In this document: in pieces, positions 35,279 through 44,861 of the stretch
How positions within the stretch are numbered: position 1 is the first letter of the stretch
How the letters are laid out: every line of letters begins with the position of its first letter
Source of the DNA: Acanthosoma haemorrhoidale
Taxonomy: Eukaryota > Arthropoda > Insecta > Hemiptera > Acanthosomatidae
Assembly (NCBI GenBank): GCA_930367205.1
Contig: OV884013.1
Span: 119,885,827 to 119,949,826, forward strand
DNA: 64,000 nucleotides
Direction: 5' to 3'
Made by a program: the position numbers and the translations under genes
The notes under the pieces: model-generated
Told to the model about the DNA's origin: nothing
The model's input: only the letters and a program-made list of their open reading frames with translations
Databases searched by the model: none

Positions 35279-36597
35279 TAAATAGAAAAAGGAAATAGGC
35301 CAATGGATGTGAAGAAAACAGAAAACGCCCTTCAAGAGAGACATCATCCCGTTAAGTGATTTTCTGATAAATTCGCTCTATACCCCAATGGTCTACTACA
35401 GTCAGACCTTATCTTGAAATGTCCCTCGCATTTGGTCTGTTGAATTCACAATCGCTTAATAGTCAAATAGAAGTAATGTATCGACCTATATCGAAATATA
35501 ATTGTATGAGACATCTCAATAAACAAAAAAACTAAAGTTTACTAAAATACTATTTTATATTAGACCTTTTCATCCTTCTCCTTGTGGTTATCCTTTAGCT
35601 TCTAGTATAGCGCTAAGGGGATTCACTTGGCGTATTTTGTGTTCACGCCGAAAAAAGTGGAAGTTGCTCTCACTTTTCGTTTAGACACATCATCACAAAC
35701 GTGATGATTTCAGTTCCCTTCAAGATGGCAGAGAATGTACTTAAGTGTCTTTGATATAATTTACAGATATACCCTTTCTAAATTAAAAGTTACACCGTGA
35801 ATAAATTTAGTATGAAGAGTCGTTGGTGGACGAGAAATCTGATTTAGTGGCATCACCTACCTTGCCGAAACAGAGGCTATTAGAAGACCAAGTTGGATTT
35901 AAAAATCTTTTTCGAATTTATGAATCCTGATTTGCAGATTTATTAGAGTGGATGAACACTAATCAAAAAGATATTACTTCAGCAACGAAAACCATTCATA
36001 ACGATCTTAATATACCCTACATTCTTCAACTCATCCCTTCCAAGTTCATGAAATTCCATAGTAACCTATCAAACCACCCTAACCCCCTACCACAGCTATC
36101 GTACTGCACCACTCATCCCTATAATCCTCCACGGAGACTAAAGCGGCAGTGCCCTCGTGACCTGCTATAAATGCGTGACAGTGGCAGCCCTGACAATGGA
36201 CTTCCCAAGACTACACTTCCTCTTTCGCATGCGAGGGAGGTTACAGCCATGTGGATTTCGGAGGTCTCTGGGCTGTTTGTAAATACAGATATTGTAGATG
36301 AGCGAGTGAATGAAACTTGTAAATATGGTATGAATGAGAAAATTGAACGCAATTACTTTTTGACCAATCAGGCAGATTGTAATTTTATCACAGTATTTTT
36401 GACGAAAAAAGAAATGAGAATTACTTAGCATTAGTATTTTATGAATTTAAATAGACGTTATCTTCACAAGGCACCTGCGAGACATTGTGGCTCGGAAAAG
36501 GTTGACAACTTTAAACAAATATTTTGATGTAAAATCTTAAAGTTTATTTATTATATGTATATATTTAATTAAAATATTTAAAATAAATGTATAATTA
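35279..36597 (-). repeat. Right arm of the 1.3-kb inverted duplication
   Basis: This is the reverse complement of 32711-34049. Just past its outer end (36598-36655) the LINE-A junction motif recurs once more ('GTGAATGAACAATAGTGAAA', 'GATATTACGTCAGCGAC'), a third and shorter copy of the same junction. Confidence 0.85.
35975..36392 (+). mobile_element. LINE-A copy 14 (inside right arm)
   Basis: This is the mirror partner of copy 12. It reads 'CATAACGATCTTAATATACC', the C-terminal codons, a shortened 3' UTR and a decayed terminal hairpin (TGACCAATCAGGCA). Confidence 0.8.
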
Positions 36598-37069
36598 GAG
36601 TGAATGAACAATAGTGAAAAAGATATTACGTCAGCGACAAAACCTAATACAACCTAAATATATCGAATGAGTTGTTTTTAAGCCCCTCGTATACGTCATC
36701 GTAGCTCCTATAGTTCAATTAAAGCGAACTTTGCCTATGTCTCATTGTTAGACATACATATTTCAGTTATTTTCTTACCGCAATATAAATACATGTACCG
36801 AACAAAATGAATCATGGAGGCAACAAACATTACGAAGGAACTAGTTAACAAAAATTAAGTAGTGTCTTGTCGCAGTTGAGGGTTTCATTGAAGAACCGCT
36901 CCACACACGAGAAACTTAAACCTTAATCGATAACGTGCGCTAGGCGAATAAATCTCAGAACAGGGGTGCGCCATTGTCATTAGCATTTTAGACGCAATAA
37001 ACTTTTTTGGCGGAATCTAATTTAACCCCTTACTAGTAACCTATTAGTGACGGACGGAAATGCGCCGAA
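36598..37069. other. Unassigned sequence
   Basis: Apart from the short LINE junction echo at its start, nothing recognised. Confidence 0.45.
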
Positions 37070-37251
37070 GTGTCTTTAACAATCATATTAAAAAATAAGA
37101 GCAGACAAGCTTTGAGCAAACAATTGATGAATAACGAATAGTTCATATTTCATAGCATCATCTGTTAAAAAATATATTACAATAGGAATCTTTAATTAAT
37201 GGACTTCATCGTGAAATATTTTCAGTAGGAGATAGCTATTAAGATGCTGAG
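37070..37251 (+). repeat. Direct repeat B, second copy
   Basis: Partner of 34054-34260. It is followed within 25 bp by the (TA)n tract in which Gypsy-1 has inserted. Confidence 0.75.
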
Positions 37252-37295
37252 ATGTTCTCTATTTAGGTTAGCAAACATATATATATATATATATA

Positions 37296-37479
37296 AGTTA
37301 AGGTTCGGACGTCGTAGGCAGCCAGCCTAATCCTTAAGTCATCGGGATGTAAACATCCCGAATGTATTTAGAGAGGCTTTAAAAGCTCAAATAAAAACAG
37401 TCTTGTGACAACTCTCGTTCAGTAACTACATTCAACCTCTTTCCTTTTTCTTCTCGTTTTTCGTTGACGATCGTTAACT
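37296..37479 (+). repeat. Gypsy-1 5' LTR
   Basis: It starts AGTTAAGG and ends CGATCGTTAACT, so its outermost six bases (AGTTAA/TTAACT) are inverted. It contains the near-perfect hairpin TCGGGATGT-AA-ACATCCCGA (37342-37361) and AATAAAAAC as a likely polyadenylation signal near 37390. It is short for the group. Confidence 0.9.
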
Positions 37480-37496
37480 GGTGCCGAAACCCGGGA
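37479..37496 (+). promoter_or_regulatory. Gypsy-1 primer-binding site, complementary to tRNA-Phe 3' end
   Basis: TGGTGCCGAAACCCGGGA is complementary to the 3' 18 nt of eukaryotic tRNA-Phe (CCCGGGTTTCGGCACCA). Its first T is shared with the last base of the LTR. Confidence 0.8.
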
Positions 37497-37587
37497 GCGG
37501 AGTGGGTTCGAGTCATTAACGTGCGAGTTGGTTTTTGTTTTTTTTTTCCTTCTTATTCACTTTCGTGTGATTTAATTAAAGTAGGTA

Positions 37588-38757
37588 ATGGTGGAATTGC
37601 GGCCGGCAGCGTTTGAAGTTCCACAGTTACCTAAAGAAACCATGGCTGAAGCCCATGCGAACACACTGGCGTGGATGAAGGTGCGGGCAGTGACGTCACA
37701 GGACATGAGGAAAATGATCTCAGACCTCGAAAAATTTTCTGGGGAAATAGGTGAGTTAAATCATTTTCTCAAAGGTGGAGATAGGATTATGGAGAGGATA
37801 CAAGCCAAGATGGACGAAGGGTTACTCGACCCAGGTGACGCTAAGTCAATAAAGGCAGACCTGGTGTGCAGGGTGAAAAGGAAGGTGCTGAACCTGATAC
37901 AGGCGGACGAGGAAACCCCGTGGGAGATAGTAAAGACGAGACTGAAAAAAGCATATGGGGGGGGACGATGGACCCCAGAGGAGGATATATTCCAAATGTT
38001 TCGAGAAATGAAATCTCCGAGACAGAATAGTGGACAGTATGCTGCAGTCCTGGTTGTCCGCTACAATAAAATAAATGAGAAAATGAGGGAGACAACTAGC
38101 GCCGATGAAGTGGAGGGCAGGATGGGATTCCTGTCAACAATCTTAAAGGTACAATTAGCGAAGGAGACGGGAAGGAAGGAAGGGTTCCCTAATGAGCGAT
38201 CGTTCCTCGAATGCGCCCAGGCGATGATAGATGCTAGCGCAAGGGAAGAAGAAGTAAAAATGAACGAAGATGACAACGATTGGAGCCAGATCCCATATAG
38301 GAGAAACAGGACCCCAAAAGCAGTGTGGAGGAGACAGGAAACGCCGTTTGCCGGTAGAGACAGGGGAGCGACAAGAGAGAGAAGATTGGGAGTGACGAGG
38401 CCTAGGTACGCACCTCGGAAAGAAGAAAGGAAATGTCATGGTTGTGGAAAGACGGGCCATCTGGTAGCTCAGTGCCCTCGCACTAAGTGCTTTGAGTGTG
38501 GGGAAGAAGGACACATAGCAAGACAATGTCCATACTTGTTTCGTAGAAGGGAATTTCACAAAGCAGAACCAATGGAGGTGAACAACCAGGAAATCCGGGA
38601 GAGGCGGAGCGCGACACCAAGAGAAATTGGATCATCGGGCGACGAGTCATCAGGGACGTCGGAGACAGACGGAGAGGAGTCGAAGCGCAGCGGGAGCAGA
38701 CGACGAGAGTGGCAGAAGAATCCCTCGCGCAGATGGGAGCGGCGTACGGAGGCCTGA
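37588..38757 (+). CDS. gag: Gypsy-1 Gag
   Basis: This 389-residue structural polyprotein starts at an ATG in good context (GGTAATGG) 91 bp after the primer site. The first two thirds are helical capsid-like sequence. Two CCHC zinc knuckles follow, 'CHGCGKTGHLVAQC' and 'CFECGEEGHIARQC' (about residues 282-315), then a charged Arg/Glu/Ser-rich tail. It packages the RNA into virus-like particles in the cytoplasm. It ends at UGA (38755-38757), and the same frame stays open straight into pol, so Gag-Pol would require reading through this one stop. Zinc knuckles separate it clearly from the Gypsy-2 Gag, which lacks them. Confidence 0.9.
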   Translation: MVELRPAAFEVPQLPKETMAEAHANTLAWMKVRAVTSQDMRKMISDLEKFSGEIGELNHFLKGGDRIMERIQAKMDEGLLDPGDAKSIKADLVCRVKRKVLNLIQADEETPWEIVKTRLKKAYGGGRWTPEEDIFQMFREMKSPRQNSGQYAAVLVVRYNKINEKMRETTSADEVEGRMGFLSTILKVQLAKETGRKEGFPNERSFLECAQAMIDASAREEEVKMNEDDNDWSQIPYRRNRTPKAVWRRQETPFAGRDRGATRERRLGVTRPRYAPRKEERKCHGCGKTGHLVAQCPRTKCFECGEEGHIARQCPYLFRRREFHKAEPMEVNNQEIRERRSATPREIGSSGDESSGTSETDGEESKRSGSRRREWQKNPSRRWERRTEA

Positions 38758-41700
38758 GGAGAGTGGCAGCAGAGAGGCGACCGCATCCTAAGGTGCAATA
38801 CAGTGCGGGAAAGGATGTGTGGTTTGCCAATTATCGAGTTCGGGAAGGGGGAGAGGTGCCTCATTGATACTGGCAGCACCAATACAATAATATCTCGTGG
38901 TGCGTTAGAGAGGTTGCGTAGAGGAGAGAGGGCACACCAGATCAAGGTATGTAAGTGTAAATTACTTACTCTTGGGGGACCCTGCGAAGTAATGGGAGAA
39001 GCGGTCGTGGGGCTGGAAGAATGGGCGAAAGTAATGGGTGACATAAAAGTACACGTCGTGGAAGACATGCCACGGGAATACCAGATAATAGTGGGGTGTG
39101 ATTTACTGGGAAAAGTAGGCGCGCGCATCAAAAACGAGGGGGAGAACTGGAGGATCAAAATAGGGAAGCGAACCTATCGAAGCCGGGGGGGCGTAAGGGG
39201 CGAAACGGAGCAAATAGGAGCGGTTAAGAGAGTGGAGGATTGGAGGGAGAGTCTGAGGAGCGAGTTTAGGGATATTTTTTTCGCTGAAGGGGACAAGCTA
39301 GGAGCAACGGGGAAAACGCTACATGAGATCCCGTTAAAAGTAGAGCGGGTGACGTATGTGAAGGAGAGGCGGTATCCGCAAGCGCTCAGACAACACATTA
39401 GAAAGGAGATCGAGGATCTCAAGCGCCAAGGTATTATCAGAGATAGCACGTCTCCGTATAATAGCCCTTTGTGGGCAGTGAAAAAGAAAAGTCGACCGGG
39501 AGAATGTGAGGAAAAATACCGAGTCGTGGTGGATTTTCGGAAACTTAACGATAATACCCTGGACGAAAAATATCCGATCCCGCGGTTCGAAGACATCCTA
39601 GACAGACTAAACGGTGCAAAAATTTTTAGCACATTGGACCTAAAAGCAGGGTACCATCAGATCAAACTAGCTGCGCATGACCAACATAAAACGGCGTTTT
39701 CGTTTGAAAGAGGGCATTTTGAGTTCACGAGAATGCCGTTCGGTCTCAAAAATGCTCCAATAACCTTTCAGCGTCTCATGGACGAACTTCTGAGAGGAAT
39801 GGACGAAAATATGTGCCAAATTTACATGGATGACCTGCTGATCTTCAGCCGAACGGAATCGGAACATATTCAACACCTCCGGAACGTATTTGAGAGATTA
39901 AGGGATTTCGGGTTGAAACTGTCAATAGACAAATCGTCACTGGGGCAGGAGCAGATTAGTTTTTTAGGGCACACAATCTCACAGGAAGGGGTTCAACCAG
40001 ACTCGACGAAAGTAGAAGCGATCCAGAGAATGGAGGTGCCAAAAGATGTAAAAGGGATTCGGAGATTACTGGGCACGCTCAATTACTACCGCCGTTTCGT
40101 GCCGGACATGGCAGAATATATGGTACCCATTAACAATTTACTACGGAAAGGAGCACGGATAATGATCACGCCGCTGATAGAGCAGAATATCCGCAAATGC
40201 TTGGCACGTTTGCAGGAGGCGCCGATTTTGGCTTTCCCTAACTTTGAGAAGGATTTCACGATCACCACCGACGCAAGCGACTATGCCTTGGGGGCAGTAT
40301 TGTCACAAGAAGGCGAAGACGGGGAAAGACCGGTGGCTTACGCGAGCAGACGCCTGACGGACACGGAGGCGCGGTACAGCGCTCTGGAACGAGAACTCCT
40401 CGGGATAGTGTGGGCCATTGGGCACTTCCGTCCGTATGTATTTGGCAGAAGGTTTCGAATACATACGGATCACCGACCTCTTCAATGGGTCGGAAAACTC
40501 AAAGAATCCTCCTCAAGGGTAACAAGGTGGAAGGAATTCTTAGCCCAATACAATCTGGATATTGTATATAAGCCAGGCAAAGACAACGTCGTGGCAGATT
40601 GGCTGTCGCGCGCTATTATGGTGAACGCCATAGAAGAAGGGGAAACATCGAGCGGTATGAGGCAGTTCATTGAGGAATGGACGCCTGGAGAAGCGGGCAG
40701 GAGCAGCACGCGGAAAGATAGTGACAGGAGTGCGGACACACCATCAGACGAGTCTATAGGAGAGAGACCGCGTGATATGGAGACGACGGACGAAATTATC
40801 AATGATAAGCGGAGGCAGATCATATGGAAAACTCAAACATCGGGTGCTCTGAAAATACTCCATAGTACGTACGGTAGGAGTCAGATCGCGACGATTTGGT
40901 CACCACCGGGAGTTCGAGGAGATCAAATTTGTCAGGCTCTCAAGGACGTGTCCAAACCCGGCAAAACACACCATTTATTCGTGGGCAACGAGACTGTGTG
41001 GGACAAAATTAAAAAGCTGTGGCAGAAAGAGCTGTTGGGGGTGGATCGCTCGTTCATTCGGTGTCTTTCCGTGGTCCAAACCCTGCGGGACGAGGAGCAG
41101 CAACGCGAGGTAACACTGGCGTATCACCAAGGAAAAACCAACCACCGCGGTGGGCAGGAGACGGCACAAGCACTACGAAGGCGCTATTTTTGGTGGGGGA
41201 TGCAGCGGACTATTCAGGAGGTAATCGGAGCATGTGAAGTTTGTCAGAAGACGAAATATGATAGACATCCCCCGCAGGGACTCCAGGAGGAATCACCCAC
41301 GGCAGAAGCACCACTGACGGAGATTCAAGTGGACACCTTCACGTGGCGGGGTTTTAAGTGGGTCACTATCATCGACCCATTTAGCAAAGTGGCTATGGCC
41401 TACGCGGTGGGAGACAAGTCATCAGATTCCATATTACAAGCCCTCAACACATGGTTTCAGTTCTACGGCATACCAGAGAGGATCTCGTCGGACGGGGGAC
41501 GGGAGTTTGACAATGCAACCGTGAGAGCCGAAATGCAAAAACGGGATGTGGTATGGCATTTTAATACCCCCGGGCATCCCAAGAGCAGGGGAACCATCGA
41601 AAGGTTACACAGCACCCTCAGCGACCACTTACGCGTGTACCAGGTGGATAAAGGCCTGTCGGCGAACGTAGCGATGCCAATGGCGGTGGCGGCATACAAC

Positions 41701-42129
41701 CACTCGATACATGCCACGACGGGGTTAGCACCCTTCGAAATATTGTTTGGATTACGAGTGAGACCGAGGAACTGGCCAGAGACGGTGGCGGATGAGGGAA
41801 TGGTGGCACAGCTCCATAACACCCACATACAGCTCGGAAAGATGTGGTACAAAGTACGCGATAAGATTATGCGCGAAAAATCCAAGCGCGTGGCACGGGC
41901 AAATTTGAAGGTGCGTGATCGCATAGGAGCAATATCGATTGGGACCGTTGTGTACAGAAAAGTCGTGTCAAATCGTAGTAAGGAACTTGTTCGGTATGAG
42001 GGGCCCTTTAAGGTCATCATAATTCGGGAACATAATCTCGTGACCATCGAGAGTATGACCACCCCAAAGAAGAGGCGAACCGTTCACATTGAACAGTTGA
42101 AACTCCCAACACAGGGGGGAGGGTGTTGA
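38758..42129 (+). CDS. pol: Gypsy-1 Pol (protease, reverse transcriptase, RNase H, integrase)
   Basis: The frame follows gag's UGA without a shift; the first ATG is at 38803. Order: aspartic protease ('CLIDTGSTNTII', residues 19-30 from that ATG); reverse transcriptase ('LDLKAGYHQIKL', 'MPFGLKNAP', catalytic 'YMDD'); RNase H ('TTDASDYALGAVLSQ', 'YSALERELLGIVWA'); integrase with an HHCC zinc finger ('YHQGKTNHRGG...CEVCQ') and a D-D-35-E triad (Asp in 'QVDTF', Asp in 'SSDGGREF', Glu in 'GTIERLHS'); and a C-terminal GPF-type module ('RYEGPFKVI'). No stops or frameshifts interrupt about 1120 codons. Every catalytic residue I looked for is present. Translation could be by UGA readthrough or by internal initiation at 38803. 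Confidence 0.92.
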   Translation, partial: GEWQQRGDRILRCNTVRERMCGLPIIEFGKGERCLIDTGSTNTIISRGALERLRRGERAHQIKVCKCKLLTLGGPCEVMGEAVVGLEEWAKVMGDIKVHVVEDMPREYQIIVGCDLLGKVGARIKNEGENWRIKIGKRTYRSRGGVRGETEQIGAVKRVEDWRESLRSEFRDIFFAEGDKLGATGKTLHEIPLKVERVTYVKERRYPQALRQHIRKEIEDLKRQGIIRDSTSPYNSPLWAVKKKSRPGECEEKYRVVVDFRKLNDNTLDEKYPIPRFEDILDRLNGAKIFSTLDLKAGYHQIKLAAHDQHKTAFSFERGHFEFTRMPFGLKNAPITFQRLMDELLRGMDENMCQIYMDDLLIFSRTESEHIQHLRNVFERLRDFGLKLSIDKSSLGQEQISFLGHTISQEGVQPDSTKVEAIQRMEVPKDVKGIRRLLGTLNYYRRFVPDMAEYMVPINNLLRKGARIMITPLIEQNIRKCLARLQEAPILAFPNFEKDFTITTDASDYALGAVLSQEGEDGERPVAYASRRLTDTEARYSALERELLGIVWAIGHFRPYVFGRRFRIHTDHRPLQWVGKLKESSSRVTRWKEFLAQYNLDIVYKPGKDNVVADWLSRAIMVNAIEEGETSSGMRQFIEEWTPGEAGRSSTRKDSDRSADTPSDESIGERPRDMETTDEIINDKRRQIIWKTQTSGALKILHSTYGRSQIATIWSPPGVRGDQICQALKDVSKPGKTHHLFVGNETVWDKIKKLWQKELLGVDRSFIRCLSVVQTLRDEEQQREVTLAYHQGKTNHRGGQETAQALRRRYFWWGMQRTIQEVIGACEVCQKTKYDRHPPQGLQEESPTAEAPLTEIQVDTFTWRGFKWVTIIDPFSKVAMAYAVGDKSSDSILQALNTWFQFYGIPERISSDGGREFDNATVRAEMQKRDVVWHFNTPGHPKSRGTIERLHSTLSDHLRVYQVDKGLSANVAMPMAVAAYNHSIHATTGLAPFEILFGLRVRPRNWPETVADEGMVAQLHNTHIQLGKMWYKVRDKIMREKSKRVARANLKVRDRIGAISIGTVVYRKVVSNRSKELVRYEGPFKVIIIREHNLVTIESMTTPKKRRTVHIEQLKLPTQGGGC

Positions 42130-42469
42130 ATGTGCGTAAGATGGTGTGCCCTCGATCCGATACGGAGCAACTGATCCGGAATCATATGTTTCACATGTTC
42201 ACATTCACATGTGCTGCTCAGAGAGAGTTTTTGTTTTCATTATTTATATTGTGGATGTTCCATTTTTTTTTACCTGGCAGCCACCGGGTCCAGGGCGAAT
42301 GTATTATTTTTTGTTATTATTATTTTTGTTTTATTTCTGTATTATCTCTTTTCTTTGTTTTTTTGTGAGGACTATGAATATATTAGACCGTAAACGTGAT
42401 GTAAGGGATTACAGGCTGTGTGCTGAGTGCGGCGGACCTTGGAGTTTACGAAGAGATATGCGTAAACTG
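42130..42469 (+). other. Gypsy-1 3' non-coding region
   Basis: This is T-rich sequence between pol and the polypurine tract. A 112-codon frame (42146-42484) with a hydrophobic middle and a CxxC overlaps it, but it runs into the LTR and resembles no envelope protein, so I do not call it a gene. Confidence 0.6.
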
Positions 42470-42478
42470 GCAGGGGGG
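42470..42478 (+). promoter_or_regulatory. Gypsy-1 polypurine tract
   Basis: GCAGGGGGG lies immediately before the AGTTAAGG of the 3' LTR, the expected position for plus-strand DNA priming. Confidence 0.75.
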
Positions 42479-42662
42479 AGTTAAGGTTCGGACGTCGTAG
42501 GCAGCCAGCCTAATCCTTAAGTCATCGGGATGTAAACATCCCGAATGTATTTAGAGAGGCTTTAAAAGCTCAAATAAAAACAGTCTTGTGACAACTCTCG
42601 TTCAGTAACTACATTCAACCTCTTTCCTTTTTCTTCTCGTTTTTCGTTGACGATCGTTAACT
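42479..42662 (+). repeat. Gypsy-1 3' LTR
   Basis: 184 bp, identical to the 5' LTR on direct comparison. It is followed by (TA)n to 42687. Confidence 0.9.
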
Positions 42663-42949
42663 TATATATATATATATATATATATATCTTAATAATATTA
42701 CCTGTATTATTTTCGCAAACAATTATACGATTTGAAAACCGAATTTGTACAGGCAATCAACATATGTGATGGTAGACGCAAGAACTATAAATAAATAAAC
42801 TTAATAATAATTGATCATCTGAAATCTTTTAATAGATCATATCGACATATAAAAAAATATATACAAACATGTAATACTTGTAATGTTTATATTTTCTTCT
42901 GTAAACCGCAGTTATGTTTTGCCTCTCTAGGGTATTCAAAACATGTTTG

Positions 42950-44210
42950 TTTGTTTTTTCATAGCCCCTTTAAATTTACAAATAATTATAGATCCTCAGG
43001 TGAATCTATTTAAAAATTATTTTTGTATTTCCTGTAGCGTCGCTACATTATATACAGGTTTTGTTATTTTTTTTTCCTAAGCTCTCTAGTTAGAATTTTA
43101 GGATGAGGGAGAAATATAAAATATTTAGGGTGATCGGATCCTTGTACTAGGAGGACCTGCTTGAAGGTAGTGTGAGAGGAGTAAGGTGTGTGGGAATCCT
43201 CGGTGGAGGTTGATTGTTACGGTACAGTGGTGAGAGTCCACTGGTGGCTGGGCCTAGATTCTTCTCTAGGCATGTAGTGCAGTCGTAGTTAGTCTGATAT
43301 CAGTGAGGGTGCCCCTTAGAGGCTTGTTGTTGGTGGGCCAAGCGCCGTGATGTCAACCATTTCTTCTGCTTTACTCGATCTTGTGAGTTGCCATCGTGCC
43401 GGTAGCGGTGGGGGTGTAATGTCTCGTAAGAGAGGGCTTAGACTGTGCTTCATCGAGTCGAAGAACTTGAAAAGACGTCGTCTGATGGCTTCGGTGATGG
43501 TGGGGAGCTCGAACTTTTCGTGCATGTCGGAAGCCTTCATTTCACGAAAAGGGGTATGCCACAGTGCCGTTCGCAGATGTTGTTCTGGAAGCTCTGGAGG
43601 CGAGTTATGGTGCTGGCATGTAGGAATCTAAAGAGTGGTGTCCCAAACAGTAGAGCTGGCCTCAGGACGCTCTTGTATATGAGGAGTTTCAGTCGAAGGG
43701 ATATGGCCTGGCTGGTGATGAGATGCTGGAGAGAGTAGTAAGTTCTGCGGACACGTTTTAATTTCTTTTGCAAGTGTGTGCCGAACGTCATGTGCCTGCC
43801 TAGGTTGATGCTCAGGTAGCAGATGCTGTTGGCTAATTTACATGGAGTCCCGTCTATGTTAAAGCTGGGTGGACGCTTCTTTTTCCTATGCTGGAAAGAG
43901 AAGATGATCCCCTCAGTCTTGGCTGGGTTCACTTGAATGTGGACAGCTCGCAGTCTGTCGGCGATTAATTGGCTAGCGCCCTCTGCACCCTTTAGTGCTT
44001 TCATTGGGTTGAGGCTGGTGCTGTAGACCCCTGTTGTTTTATAAAAATTATATACTGGAATAAACAAGTATAATGATATACATTGTACGTGACTGGACTA
44101 AACTGACTAATAAAGGTGATGGAGCTCACCTTTTTGATCAACCTTAAAACTAACTTACATACCAATTCTTAACCTAATTTTTCCCCGACAGTCTGTTGTC
44201 ATCGATGCGG
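42950..44210 (-). mobile_element. A-tailed retroposon interrupted by LINE-B
   Basis: Bases 42950-43072 and 44031-44210 match the two halves of the short retroposon at 53049-53323 (shared 'TAGCCCCTT(T/C)AAATTTACA', 'GTAGC...CTACATTATATACAGG', 'CAAGTATAATGATATACATT', 'CTCACCTTTTTGATCAACCTT'). LINE-B occupies the middle. Orientation is minus, with the T-rich tail complement at the left edge (TTTGTTTGTTTTTT). Confidence 0.7.
43073..44030 (-). mobile_element. LINE-B (jockey-like) 5'-truncated copy
   Basis: The minus-strand frame 43537-44067 (its first codons come from the flanking retroposon) encodes reverse transcriptase thumb sequence: 'VNPAKTEGIIFSFQHRKK', 'PSFNIDGTPCKLANSICYL', 'LRLKLLIYKSVLRPALLFG', 'ITRLQSFQNNI'. 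The rest to 43073 is C-terminal/3' UTR with an A-rich tail (TTTTTTTTTCC read on plus). It is distinct from LINE-A. The same 3' end is found at 55508-55763. Confidence 0.75.
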
Positions 44211-44861
44211 GAGGGGTGGAGGGGTCATAGTGTTAAACACTGGGTTGGTCAGGTGCTGCAACGATTCAAAATAACTTGATGTGTCTCCGCCAACAAAACA
44301 ACTGTAAGCTACAATCTTATATGTAAAATATAGCAGTATAATATTATAATGAATATGGAGAAAAAAAATTAGACTTTTGTTTTAGACTAAATTCAATGTA
44401 TATTAGCATAAAATTATTTTTATTACGTAATATGAGAAATAAATTTATTTTATTTAAAAAATTGTAATTCCAGTTCTAATGATTAATTTCGATTAAAGTC
44501 AACATACATAAATAAAAGTACATAAATTGCACGATTAAGAATTTTGGCAATTTTAAACTACTTATGGCGGTTAGGTTATACATAAACCCCATTTTGTTAT
44601 ATTTATATAACTGAATCTCATGATTTTTTTTTTTTTTTCAATGGAGTTACCTTCGTAAGATACTTACACCTGAACTCTTTTGATGTACTAAACGAAAAGT
44701 GTTTTCTATCAATCAAATCATGCTACAAAATAAAACTTTTATACTTCGATCACTAGGTGCAACAAAATATTATAAGTTTACCACTTGACCATGAGCTCAA
44801 TTTTTTTTTTTAAACGTCATGCAAGAACAAATCCAATTCTGTAGTATGTATGTATAATTCC
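44211..44861. other. Unassigned sequence
   Basis: AT-rich after a short GC patch (GCGGGAGGGGTGGAGGGG). Nothing recognised. Confidence 0.5.

Larger units (their letters stand above)
37296..42662 (+). mobile_element. Gypsy-1, complete Ty3/gypsy LTR retrotransposon
   Basis: The element is 5.4 kb: LTR, tRNA-Phe-type primer site, gag, pol (protease, reverse transcriptase, RNase H, integrase), a 350-bp tail, polypurine tract, LTR. The two 184-bp LTRs are identical as far as I can compare base by base, and both long frames are open, so insertion is recent and the copy may be active. It sits inside a (TA)n microsatellite: (AT)n precedes the 5' LTR and (TA)n follows the 3' LTR, consistent with a TATA target duplication. 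There is no envelope gene. Pol motifs place it near the 17.6/297/gypsy side of Ty3/gypsy, but tRNA-Phe priming and the UGA gag/pol border are unusual there. Confidence 0.95.

Noticed and set aside
38556..42062. Long minus-strand frames inside Gypsy-1
   Set aside because: They are shadows of the pol frame on the opposite strand with no domains.
42146..42484. 112-codon frame after Gypsy-1 pol as a possible accessory or envelope gene
   Set aside because: T-rich sequence gives a hydrophobic run by chance, the frame enters the LTR, and no signal, glycosylation or cleavage features are present.
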